A DNA stretch of 64,000 nt from positions 558,001 through 622,000 of the forward strand of contig WHVD01000040.1 in the NCBI GenBank assembly GCA_015178975.1, read 5' to 3'. Within the stretch, counting starts at the first letter, position 1. Every line of letters begins with the position of its first letter. The stretch is from Hysterangium stoloniferum. Lineage: Eukaryota > Basidiomycota > Agaricomycetes > Hysterangiales > Hysterangiaceae. The notes beneath the pieces were generated by a model, which saw nothing but the letters and a program-made list of their open reading frames with translations, was not told where the DNA came from and did no database searches. This document shows positions 33,460 through 43,897 of this stretch, one piece after another. The translations under genes and the position numbers were made by a program.

Positions 33460-35295
33460 CTCTCTCTTTCCTCCAGGTGATGCGTGTACTCTTCCTTCTC
33501 CCTCTGTCCTGTGCTAATCCGCCTCCTCTCTCTTTCCTCCAGCGAGTGTGTGTACCATTTCCTTCTCTCTCTGTCCTCCTCTGATTGATCTCTTCTCTCT
33601 TTCATCCAGCTGGTGCATGTACCATTTCCTCTTTCTTTGTCCTCTGATCATCCTCCTGTCTTTCCTCCAGGTGTGTGTACCGTTTCCTTCTCTCTCCGTC
33701 CTCCTCTCATCGGGACCCTCTCTCTTTCCTCCAGCTGGTGGGTCTACCATTTCCTTCTTCCTCTGTCCTGCACTGATTTGCCTCCTCTCTCTTTCCTCCA
33801 GCCGGTGCACGTTCCATTTCCCTCTCTCTCTCTGTCCTCTTCTGATTGGCCCTCTCTCTTTCCTCCAGCCAGTGTGCATTCTCTTTCCCCTCTCTCTTTG
33901 TCCTCCTCTGATTGTCCCCCTCTCTTTCCTCCAGCCAGTGCGCATTCCCTTTCCCCTCTCTTTGTCCTCCTCTGATTTTTCCCCTCTCTTTCCTCCAGCC
34001 GGTGTGCGTTCCCTTTCCCTCTCTCTGTCCTCTTCTGATTGGCCCCCTCTCTTTCCTCCAGCATTGGCCCCTTCTCTTTCCTCCAGCCAGTGCGCACTCC
34101 CTTTCCCCTCTCTTTGTCCTCCTCTGATTGTCCCCCTCTCTTTCCTCCAGCCGGTGCGTCTACCATTTCCTTCTTCCTCTGTCCTGCACTGATTTGCCTC
34201 CTCTCTCTTTCCTACAGCCGGTGCGCGTTCCATTTCCCTCTCTCTCTGTCCTCTTCTGATTGTCCCTCTCCTTCCTCCAGCCAGTGCGCATTCCCTTTCC
34301 CCTCTCTTTGTCCTCCTCTGATTGTCCCCCTCTCTTTCCTCCAGCCAGTGTGTTCCCTTTCCCTCTCTCTGTCCTCTTCTGATCGGCCCCCTCTCTTTCC
34401 TCCAGCCGGTGCGTGTACTGCTCCTTCTCCCTCTGTCCTCTTCTCTCTTTCCTCCAGGAGGTGTGTGTGCCGTTTCCGTCTCTCTTCGTCCTCCTCTAAT
34501 TGGCCTCCTCTCTTTCCTACAGCCGGTGTGTGTACTATTTCTTTCTCCCTTTTTCCTCCTCTGATTGGTCTCCTCTCTTTCCTCCAGCCGGTGGGTGTAC
34601 CGTTTCTTTCTCCATTTGTCCTCCTCTGATCGGCCTGCTCTCTCTTTCCTCCAGGAGGTGCGTGTACCATTTCCTTCTCTCTTCGTCCTCCTCTAATTGG
34701 CCTCCTCTCTCTTTTCTCCAGCCGGTGCATGTACCGTTTCCTTCTCCCTTCGTCCTCTCTCTTTCCTCCAGGAGGTGCGTGTACCGTTTCCTTCTCTCTT
34801 CATCCTCTGATCAGCCTCCTCTCTCTTTCCTCCAGCCCCTGCGTGTACCGTTTCCTTCTCCCTTCGTCCTCCTCTCTCTTTTCTCCAGGAGGTGTGTGTC
34901 CCCTTTCCTCCTCCCTCCGTCCTGCTCTGATTGGCCCCCCTCTCTCTTTCCTCCAGCAAGTGCGTGTACTATTTCCTTCTCTCCCCATCCTGCTCTGATC
35001 GGCCCTCTCTCTTCCCTCCAGGTGGTTTGTGTACCCTTTCCTTCTCTCTTCATCCTGCCCTGATTGGCCTCCATTCTCTTTCCTCCAGCCAGTGCGTGTT
35101 CCTCTGATTGGCCTACTCTCTCTTTCCTACAGTATGTCTACCACTTCCTTCTTCCACCATCCTCCTCTGACCTGCCCTCTCTTTCCTCCAGGTGGTGTGT
35201 GTACCCTTTCTTCAGTGAGTGTGTGTACTGTTTCCTTCTCTCTTTGTCCAGCTGCTGTGTGTACTGTTTCCTTATTCCTCTGTCCCCCTCTGATT
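33460..35295 (+). repeat. Polypyrimidine-AG tandem array (long version)
   Basis: By eye about 29 units of 55-70 bases. Each has CCTCTGAT(T/C)GGCC, a tract such as CTCTCTTTCCTCCAG, then CCGGTGCGTGTACC and CCTTCTCTC. The TTTCC(T)CCAG word is kept far better than the rest. Long open frames on both strands (up to 239 residues on the minus strand) follow from the low complexity and have no family resemblance. Confidence 0.9.
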
Positions 35296-35494
35296 GGCCT
35301 CAATAAAATCAGAATAATTCAAATAAAATATAATAAATGAATATAAAATGTTTTAAAATAAAATAAATCGAAATAAAAAACAATAAAATATAATAAAATT
35401 CAATAAATCAAAATAAAATACATTAAATCAAAATAAATAAATTGAATGATCACAGTAATTACTTGCAGTTGAGAGTCAATTTAACCACACTTTC

Positions 35495-35835
35495 CATTTG
35501 TAACCATTGTTTCCTTTTGTAACCATTGTCTCCTTTGTAACCATTGTTTCCTGTGTAACTGTTGTTTCCTTTTGTAACCATTGTCTCCTTTGTAACCGTT
35601 GTTTCCTTTTGTAACCATTGTCTCCTTTTGTAACCATTGTTTCCTGTGTAACTGTTGTTTCCTTTTGTAACCGTTGTTTCCTTTGTAACCGTTGTTTCCT
35701 TTGTAATCGTTGTTTCCTTCGTAACTGTTGTTTCCTTTTGTAACCATTGTCTCCTTTTGTAACCATTGTTTCCTGTGTAACTGTTGTTTCCTTTTGTAAC
35801 CTTTGTCTCCTTTTGTAACCATTGTTTCCTTTTGG
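35495..35835 (+). repeat. GTAACC-type tandem array (unit 3)
   Basis: Same repeat as 23,680-23,945, with a visible higher-order block of about 110 bases (CCTGTGTAACTGTTG...CCATTGTCTCC) repeated about three times. It ends in TTTTGGGGCTGTGGCTTCC as in unit 1. Confidence 0.9.
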
Positions 35836-35869
35836 GGCTGTGGCTTCCATTTTTGACTGATGTTTCCAC

Positions 35870-36235
35870 TCTTAGAACACTTTCTGTTCTTAGAACACTT
35901 TCCGTTCTCAGAACACTTTCCGTTCTCTCAACACTTTCCGTTCTCAGAACACTTTCCGTTCTCTCAACACTTTCCGTTCTCTGAACACCTTCCGTTCTCT
36001 GAACACTTTCCGTTCTCTGAACACTTTCCATTCTCTGAACACTTTCCGTTCTCTGAACACTTTCCGTTCTCTGAACACTTTCCGTTCTCTGAACACTTTC
36101 CGTTCTCTGAACACTTTCCATTCTCTGAACACTTTCCGTTCTCTGAACACTTTCCGTTCTCTAAACACTTTCCGTTCTCTAAACACTTTCCGTTCTCTAA
36201 ACACTTTCCATTCTCTAAACACTTTCCATTCAAAC
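35870..36235 (+). repeat. AACACTTTCC 18-bp tandem array (unit 3)
   Basis: About 20 units of TTCTCTGAACACTTTCCG, with TTCTCAG and TTCTCTA variants grouped at the ends. It joins the 3' terminus through the same ATTCAAACAATGAGTCTC sequence as unit 1. Compared with unit 1, the sub-family order differs. Confidence 0.9.
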
Positions 36236-36261
36236 AATGAGTCTCAGAAATACTTAAAAGT

Positions 36262-36378
36262 TGTCGATGCGGGGGGGTTTGGGGGGTGAAGCCCCCCAAC
36301 CAGCTGGAGCCCGCAGCGAAGTTGTGGGGCCGGTCGCAAAGCGACCGCCCTGCAGCATAGCAAGGGTTCCTAAGCTTG
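36262..36378 (+). other. Helitron-like 3' terminus with two hairpins (unit 3)
   Basis: Contains a G-run/C-run pair (GGGGGG...GCCCCCC), then the perfect hairpin CGGTCGC-AAA-GCGACCG, then GCAAGGGTTCCTAAGCTTG. It is the cleanest of the three copies of this terminus. Confidence 0.75.
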
Positions 36379-36599
36379 TCATATAAGTGACTTCTCCTTG
36401 GTGGGTCCGTGGGCACTGCTTAGTCACTATTTGTCAGCATTAGGTCAGCACCTGGGAGCGCAGCGAGCAGCCTGTTTCCGACGGTATTTGCGAGTGAAGC
36501 GAGCCTTAGGTTTCCCACGGTCTGTTTTGCGAGCAAAGCGAGCCCTAGGTGTTACAGTCACACACATGTTGTGCCTGTCACCACTTGGTTTCGCAATCT

Positions 36600-38170
36600 C
36601 TTTGTGCGTCCTGCTGTCTCCATCTGGGTGTGTGTACCGTTTCCTTCTCTCTTCATCCTCTTCTGATCATCCTCCACTCTCTTTCCTCCAGTCGGTCCAT
36701 GTACCATTTCCTGCTCTCTCCATCCAGGTGCGTGTACCGTTTCCTTCTCTCTTCATCCTATTCTGATCGTCCTCCTCTCTCTTTCCTCCAGTCGGTGCGT
36801 ACCTCCCCTCTCTTTTCCTCCAGTTGGTGTGTACCTCCCCTCTCTTTTCCTCCAGTCGGTGTGTATACCATTTCCTTCTCTCTCCATCCTCCTCTGATGG
36901 GCCTCCTCTTTCCTCCAGTCTGTGCACATTCCTTTTCCCCTTCTCTCTGTTCTCCTTTGATTGGCCTCCTCTTTCCTCCACCCAGTGCATGTTCCCTTTC
37001 CTTCTTTCTGTCCTCCTCTGATCAGCCTCCTCTCTGTCCTCCAGCCGGTGCACGTTCCCTTTCCCTCTCTCTCCATCCTCCTCTGACTGGCCTCCTCTCT
37101 TTCCTCCAGCCAGTGAGCGTTCCCTTTTCTTCTATCTCCATCCTCCTCTGATTGGCCCTCTCTTTCCTCCAGGTAGTGTGTGTACCATTTCTTTCTTCCT
37201 CTGTCCTCCTCTGATCCTCTTATCTTTCCTCCAGGTGGTGCACGTTCCCTTTCCTGCTCTCTCTATCCTCCTCCGGTGCGTCTACCCTTCCCTTCTCTCT
37301 TTGTCCTCCTCTGATCGGCCCTCTCTCTTTCCTCCAGCCGGTGCATGCATCCTTTGCTGGCTCCCGCCATCCTGTTCTCATCGGCCCTATCTCTTTCCTC
37401 CAGCCGGTGCATCTACCCTTACCTTCTCTCTTCATCTTCCTCTCTCTTTCCTCCAGCCAGTGCATGTCCCCATTCCTTCTCTCTTCATTCTCCTCTGAGT
37501 AGCCTCTCTTTCCTTCCTCCAGATGGTGCGCGTACCCTATCCTTCTCTCTCCGTCCTCCTCTGACTGGCCTCTCTCTTTCCTCCAGGTGGTACGTGTATC
37601 GTTTCCTTCTTCCTCCGTCCTCCTCTGATTGGCCTCCTCTCTTTCCTCCAGGATGTGCGTGTCCCTTTTCCTTTCTCTTCGTCCTCCTCTGACTGGCCTC
37701 CTCTCTTCCTCCAGCACGTGCATGCACCGTTTCCTTCTCTCTCTTTTCTCCAGCCAGTGCGTGTACCCTTCCCTTCTCTCTTCGTCCTCCTCTGACTGGC
37801 CTCCTCTCTTCCTCCAGCACGTGAAAGCACCGTTTCCTTCTCTCTCTTTTCTCCAGCCGGTGCGTGTACCCTTGGAAGGCCTTCGTCCTCCTCTCTGACC
37901 AGCCTCCTCTCTCTTTCTTTCAGCCAGTGTACTTACCATTTCCTTCTCTCTTCATCCTCCTCTCTTTCCTCCAGCCGGTGCATGTCCCATTTCCGTTTCT
38001 GTCTCTGTCCTCCTCTGACCAGCCTCCTCTCTCTTTCCTCCCAGAGGTGAGTGTACCACCCTTTCCTTCTCTCTTTGTCCTCCTCTGACTGTCCTCCTCT
38101 CTCTTTCCTCCAGCCAGTGTGTCCCCTTTCCTTCTCACTCTGTCCCACTCCCTCTTTTCCTGTTCCTTCT
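36600..38170 (+). repeat. Polypyrimidine-AG tandem array (unit 4)
   Basis: By eye about 23 units of the same kind as in unit 3, with more length variation and frequent CTCTTTCCTCCAG cores. It grades into AATAGAATAGAATAGAATAA and AAATAAAAT simple repeats at 38,200-38,340. Open frames on either strand are by-products. Confidence 0.9.
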
Positions 38171-38424
38171 CTCTCTATCTTGCTCCCACACCTTTTTCAA
38201 ATCAAAATAAAATAGAATAGAATAGAATAGAATAAATCAAAATTAAATGACAATATTAAATGACAATAAAATGCTTCAAAATAAAAGGAAATCAGAAAAA
38301 TAAAAATAAAATACATTAAGTCAAAATAAAAAGGGAAATTTCCAATCAAAGCAAATAATTGCAACCAATTCAAAAACCAATCACTTCAACTACTTGAATC
38401 AAAAATGAAGTACCAACTGACCAA

Positions 38425-38688
38425 ATGCAAGCAAACTGTGGAATTGCTCAATTCTCCATAATTACAAAAGGTTTTCCCAAAGTGGATGTATGTACATATA
38501 ATGACACTTACTGTAGTTATAAATTGGGCTCCATGGCTAAGCTTGCAAAGGGAGTAAGCAAAAGGATTAAGCAGTATGAACAATACTTTGAAGGTATTAT
38601 TCCATCAGCTTCTAAAAATTTAGCTGTAAATGGGGGTTCAGAGGCTAAGGTCAAAAAGGGTCATAAGTCTCAGTCTGGCAGACACTAG
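38425..38688 (+). CDS. Hypothetical 87-residue frame in unit 4
   Basis: The frame encodes a Lys-rich peptide with KLAKGVSKRIKQYEQYF. The stretch 38,560-38,625 is repeated imperfectly at 38,690-38,750 (GCAAAAGGATTAAGCAGTATGAAC shared in part), so the sequence is a local duplication. No family is recognised. It could be a captured exon or chance. Confidence 0.25.
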   Translation: MQANCGIAQFSIITKGFPKVDVCTYNDTYCSYKLGSMAKLAKGVSKRIKQYEQYFEGIIPSASKNLAVNGGSEAKVKKGHKSQSGRH

Positions 38689-38759
38689 CAAAAGGATTAA
38701 GCAGTATGAACAGCACTTAAAAGTAAATGAAGGTATTATTGCATACACCTCTAAAGATG

Positions 38760-39450
38760 AGAGTGGGATTCTACATGAGTATTTTATGTAAGTCAATATT
38801 CAAACTGAAGGATAGTAGTGTACATCATACTAAAATAAATGGAAGCATAGAGCTGAAAGTGGAGATTTGATATTCACAGAACAAAGGAAATTGGGAAACA
38901 GAACTGGATATTAAGAAGAGGAATACAAGACAACAAAAAAAAGATGAATATTCTGAGATGGCAAATAATATGGTGAAGTGATGCAAGGAATAATAGAATG
39001 TCATTAGAACAGAACTGAGATAGAGTGGCTGGAAAAGGAAAGCATTAAGTGGGTGTGGTGTGTTGCTGAGTATCACCATGCTAGGGGACAGTATATATAG
39101 GTTGAAAATACACATAGGGGCCTGAACAATGTGGTTCTTAACCCAAAGGTTCTAAATCAATGTTTGAACTGGAGATTAGTAGAATACATGACAATAATTT
39201 ATACTAAAAGATTCAATGACAGACATGAGTGGAATGGAAGGAAAGTGGGGTATGAAGAGAAACAAATTAAGAATGAAAATACTATTCCAAGCCAAATATG
39301 TAGTATTTAAGAATGTTATTATTGATCCGGAATGTACAGAAGTGGTCACAGAAGATAATACAAAGGTTATGTGATCAAGTATTTGAAAATGCTATTCAAA
39401 GACAGATATAACTGCTGATGTAGTGTTTAAAGACATTATTATTGATTCAC
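38760..39450. other. Unassigned part of unit 4
   Basis: AT-rich, purine-biased sequence with short direct repeats such as ATTATTATTGAT at about 39,314 and 39,435. A minus-strand frame at 38,825-39,115 is hydrophobic but unsupported. No domain or RNA gene is seen. Confidence 0.35.
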
Positions 39451-39451
39451 C

Positions 39452-39527
39452 AGGTCGCGAAGCGACCGAGTAAAAGTTGTGGGGTGGTAGCATGGTGGGG
39501 GCTTGCCCCCCACGGGTCACAGCCTTG
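39452..39527 (+). other. Proposed 3' terminus of unit 4
   Basis: Contains AGGTCGCGAAGCGACC, then about 30 bases, then GGTGGGGGCTTGCCCCCCAC, then GGGTCACAGCCTTG. The hairpin order is the reverse of that in units 1-3, but the CTTG end followed by T agrees. Family A spacer sequence resumes immediately after. Confidence 0.5.
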
Positions 39528-40036
39528 TTAATTATGAATCAATATGGATTACATGCATAATTTGTTAATGAAAACATGTCGGACTCGCCACAAACAGGCA
39601 TATTCATGTTCGCCGCCAATTAGCCGAGGTAAATAATTAGTGAAATGGGTTGCTTCTTGGAATTCCGAATTTAACACGAAGTGCATATTTCCGTTAGACA
39701 TAGCCCGAGAGGAGGCGGCGCCCGAGGCTGTACCTGGGGCGCATTGTGTCATGGATAGCATCCACTGCATTTACATATTCTATCAATGGATATCTCACTT
39801 ATAACGTAAAAGATGAATTTCAGAAACCTCTAGCGCGTAATAAGTCAGAAGCTGCCGCATCATGGGGTGAAGGATGATGAAACCATTCGTAGCTGCCATA
39901 TGTGCTATCTGCCACAGACGGTCTGTTGAGGAGTAAGGACTTCGAGTATAACATAGTGTGTGAAATTGAGAGTATTGTGTGGCGCCGGTAGGAACCAAGG
40001 AGGATGAGGGACTTCAAGTTGTTTAAAAGGAAGGGA
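39528..40036 (+). repeat. Upstream spacer of family A copy A6
   Basis: Matches the upstream region of other copies: GATTACATGCATAATTTGTTAATG, AGCCGAGGTAAATAATTA, AACACGAAGTGCATATTTCCGTTAG and ATGGATAGCATCCACTGCATT are shared in order (words longer than 20 bases are given only to locate them). The left end is cut by the Helitron array. Confidence 0.55.
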
Positions 40037-42110
40037 TGAGCGATGGGTATCCTGTGTAAAGCACCGCCACAATGCTATGCCTTGAAATTCATTCTCCTGA
40101 TAATTGTACCTTAAATGTGCAGCATCCCCTTCCGGTGTTACAACAACCTGCTACCCACCCATGTCAACTTCAAACGAGACGACTCTGATCAGCCACGATA
40201 TCGGACCGGCTGAAACCCTCCCACAAGAGGTTGAGTGGCCAGAACCATTGGTTTCGCCAGCGGCATTGGGCTCAGAAGAACGGGAGGAGATCATTGACAC
40301 GGGAATGAGGGAAAGATTTCGAGTAAAGCTTCGAGAAAGATGGAGCTGCATCTTACATGGGCACGGTTTGTGCTATCGAGTTCCAGAAGACAACCAGCAT
40401 ATCCCATTGTCTGCAGAAGATGTGGAGGTTTGGGTTGAGGAATGGGTACGCAAAATGAGATAGCCTTGTATGTAACTGTTGAAAAACTAGAAGCATTCAG
40501 TGCCTAGGAGAGACAAATTGTCATGATCCACCGATTATTATTCCAATGAGAGGTAGATCCACCATCGCCACATCCAACCTCAGTCCATACTACAGTCATG
40601 ACGTGGACTGGGGAGTGGTCTCACTGGATGATGAGAGCTCATCGCCATCTTCAAGTATTGAAATCGAGCCGGGGTATTATTGTAGATTCGGTTTGGAAAG
40701 GATTGGGAGGAATGTACTTTACAACGCAAAGACAGCTGCACTGATGGCAAAGTTAATGGTATACAAGCGAATGGTTCATGGAGACGACAAGCCCTTTAAC
40801 AAGTTCCTACACAAGCATCTCACTCTGCCAAGACTCGGAATAGTAATTCAGGAGACCATTGATTTATTGAGGTAGGGATACAATAGCATCAATCATTAAA
40901 CACACAGGACCAACTTACTCAATGTGTATAGACCCATATACCCACACCGAATTCGACAACAGGCGTCAGTGGTCTTAGGGGGGGTCAGGATTTCAGATGA
41001 TATGTGGCGGAAGGACGGTAACAGTGCCATGCTTATGAAATATTTGGCTTGGGCCTTCTACTGGTGTCCCGGCGCTGGATGGGAAGATACAGATCGGTCA
41101 TCGACTGCAATGACGTCATTGCTTTATAACACTTTAATCAAATCACCGCTACATAACAACCTGACTGAGGTTGCGGCGACGTTTATTCTACACGATATTT
41201 GTCATGCCATCAACATCCCCTCCTCTTTTACGAACTTGTGAATATCGTGCAAGAGATCTCCCACGTGCGTCAACTGTCTGTAGAGGAGCTCACTGCCATC
41301 AGAGGTTACATTGAATTCTGGGTACAACCGTGCGTCCGACATCACATCATTTTATCCTGCCCACCAAAACCATAACAGACAAAATTCCCAATGCCGAAAT
41401 TTATTGCATGAATCTGCTATACAACTTCTCGCGTGTTGCATGAGCCAAGATCCCTGGTTTCGATATATTGCTGGAGATGTATTGAAGGTTCTAGTGGACG
41501 ACACCAACCTCCATATAGCGTCTTTGACTTCTCATATCGATGAGAAGATATCGTGGTCACTGCAGAATGATATCTGGTCCCTGCGGACCTTCTTCGATGA
41601 CAGCAGCCTTCGTATGGATTATATCAACCAGTTTAATGTGATTTATTGGCTCATTGAACCCCTCCTAAGGTATGTTGCCAATGTTCTACCTTCCAGCATC
41701 ACCTCATATCTGCCCATGAACATATACTACCAGTCTTATTCTGACACACAAGCGTCCAAATATCTGGCTCCTGTATTCAGGCAAAGACCTGATTGACGTG
41801 ACTCTGAAGCTGATAGCGGGATCTTCCGACATCGAATCCGCGTGTACCACAGTGCGCAACCTAGATATAATCCCCACTGTCGATCGTCTTCTCCCACATT
41901 GTGACACAATGCGTGGCTCAATCAACGATCAATCCACTCTTATCCCCCTTGAGAGATTGCGCCTCATGGGTCATTCCCTCCTTTCCGTCATCGCCACACC
42001 TTTTACCGGCGTGTCGGTAACCTCTAATTCGAACTGCACATCTGTGTTAAAGGATCATGGTTGGCCTGCCGATGCGCTTGCTCTACCCATTCCGCCCGAT
42101 ATATCCTAAT
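40037..42110 (+). pseudogene. Family A copy A6 (CpG-rich, near full length)
   Basis: Blocks in order: M-S-T-S-N start at 40,161 and acidic end VEVWVEEWVRKMR before TAG at about 40,461; MRGRSTIATSNLSPY to QETIDLLR (40,546-40,875) with the block GYYCRFGLERIGRNVLYNAK; an intron-like GTAGGG boundary at 40,873; SSLYNTLIKS (41,120); VRQLSVEELTAIRGYIEFW (41,270-41,330); DPWFRYIAGDVLKVLVDDTNLHIASL (41,450-41,530); SGKDLIDVTLKLIAGSSDIESACTT to the end at 42,109. Frames change between blocks. Decay is slight, so it is unclear whether the changes are introns or frameshifts. No known domain. Confidence 0.5.
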
Positions 42111-43053
42111 TTCTCGATAACACAGATCCATTATCCGAACCAGGAGGAAGGACGGTGCTATTACTCTTTACTTAAATCCCCTTTTGGGAATATTTCTAAT
42201 TTATGTAAAGCTATATAGTTTGAGCGAATCCAAGAGCGCATATAGTCACTTTTTACCGCCTTTGTGTTCTGGGCAGCTTCTCGTCGATGGTATAGAGAGG
42301 TCGCATATATGGGCGGGGCTTAGTCGTGATTAGAATGATATCCTATTTTTCAATGAGAATCACTTCAAATAGAATACCACTCGGAGGTCTCAAGGCAAGC
42401 AGCGTGTCGGTTAGTTCGGATTACAAACCCGAGGAGCTCCATCTGCAAGAGGCCCAGCTACAGTGGCTCAAAATACTTGATCTGCCTTGAAATTTTCGCG
42501 TCGAAGAGGGAGGTCCATGATAAATAACTTGAGCCCGGGGAGAATAGGTTCACTCAACGGGAAAGTCTAAGCAATAATGATTGAATATAGATTACACATA
42601 ATTTGTTGGTGACAACACTGATAGACTGGCCGCAACCTAGAATATTCAGGTTTGACCCCAATAAACATGACTAAGGAATTATTCAAGTGGATTGATCGTT
42701 GGAATTCTGAAAGAATTGAACACGGAGCGCATATTTCCGTTGGATATAGCCGGAGTCAGAAGTGCCTAAGGCTGTACATGCCTTGCATAGCATTTACTGC
42801 ATTTACATATTCCATGCATGGAGATGTCACTTATTTACTGACAGAAAGGCTGGATTGATATGAAATATAGCGCTCACGAACTGAGAAGTTACCACATTAT
42901 GCGGTGAGAGCTTGTCAATATATTCCCAGCGGCCACATGTGGCGTCTGCAGTATGCGATCTGATGAAGTTAAGGAATAGCGGCAAACTAAAATAGTAAAG
43001 TAACTTGAGAGTATCCTGGCTGTATTATTGGAAAAGGACGAACGGGCCCTCAA
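42111..43053 (+). repeat. Spacer between copies A6 and A7
   Basis: 42,170-42,420 is the family A 3' flank; 42,430-43,050 is the family A upstream region (GAATTGAACACGGAGCGCATAT at about 42,713, located only). Family B and most of the long spacer are missing, so the two genes are closer than the full repeat unit would predict. Confidence 0.5.
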
Positions 43054-43897
43054 GTGATTTCAAAGGAAGGGATGAAACGCTGGGTATCCTGTGCCACAAT
43101 GCTATACCTGGAAAATAATTCCCCTCATGCCTGCACCTTAAAATCGCAGCGTCCTCTTCGGTTTCACAACAATCTGTTACCAACCAATGTCAACTTCAAA
43201 TGCGACGACTCTGAGCAGCCACGATATCGGACGGGCTGAACGCCTCCTGCAAGAGGTTGAGTGGCTACAACCCTTGGTTTCACCGGCTATATTGAGTTTG
43301 GAACGCCAGGAGATAAATGAGACCGAAATGAGGGAAATATTTCTGATTAAGATTCGGGAACTATGTAGCTGTCTCCATCGCGAGAACGGTTTATGTTACC
43401 AACCATCTGATGACTACTAGCACATACCACCGTCTGAAGAAGAGTGGATGGTTGGGTCGAGGAATGGGTGCGTAAGAGCAAATATTTTTCTTTACCCTGT
43501 GTACAGACCGGATTTTGTCAGACTCAAGGAGAGTGAACTGGCGATGACCCACCTAATAATATTAAGATACGAGGGAGATCCACCAACGCCACATCCAAAG
43601 TCAGTCCATGTCATCAGTATGACAAAGACTGGGGGGTTGTCTCATCGCCGGATAGCTCGTCGCCAAGTGTGGAAATTTGCCCCGGGTATTACCGTGGAGT
43701 CGGTTTGGAAATGGTTGGAATAAAGTGCTTTACACCGCAAATAAAGTTTCCCTGATGACCAAGTTGATGATATATGAACGAATGACGCGTGGACCATGGG
43801 AAGGCCAGAACGTCATTGACAAGTTTCTACTCAGGTATCTCACAGTGCCAATACTGGGAATAGTGATTCAAGAGATCATTGATTTGATGAGGTAGGG
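43054..43897 (+). pseudogene. Family A copy A7, N-terminal half only
   Basis: The first block is open from M-S-T-S-N at 43,187 to the stop at 43,420 (LLQEVEWLQPLVSPAILSLERQEINETEM). The second block is present to QEIIDLMR at 43,895. After GATGAGGTAGGG the sequence switches to spacer DNA that normally follows family B. The C-terminal half is missing. Confidence 0.55.

Larger units (their letters stand above)
32967..36378 (+). mobile_element. Helitron-like unit 3 (non-autonomous, satellite-filled)
   Basis: Begins TCATATATATGAATTTTGCTCGGTGGG at the end of unit 2 (quoted beyond the core start only to locate it) and ends CCTAAGCTTG at 36,378. The internal order equals unit 1: CACCC array, polypyrimidine-AG array, AT-rich stretch (35,300-35,450), GTAACC array, AACACTTTCC array, terminus. 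The polypyrimidine-AG array is about four times longer than in unit 1. No gene is present. Confidence 0.75.
36379..39527 (+). mobile_element. Helitron-like unit 4 (non-autonomous, different 3' end)
   Basis: Starts TCATATAAGTGAC directly after unit 3, and keeps the GGTGGGTCCGTGGGC leader word shared with units 1 and 2. It has GCGAGCxAAGCGAGC hairpin-like words at 36,455-36,550, a polypyrimidine-AG array and an AT-rich stretch, but lacks the other arrays. The proposed end is at 39,524-39,527 (CTTG), followed by T and by family A spacer. That end has hairpins GGTCGCGAAGCGACC and GGGGGCTTGCCCCCC but differs from the terminus of units 1-3, so unit 4 may be a chimera. Confidence 0.5.

Noticed and set aside
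35459-36240. Repeat proteins of the type RTESVQ or SEHFPF
   Set aside because: Direct translations of the AACACTTTCC and GTAACC arrays in different phases.
33514-38148. Many open frames up to 239 residues in the polypyrimidine-AG arrays
   Set aside because: Low-complexity by-products present in most phases on both strands; no conserved start, no family resemblance.
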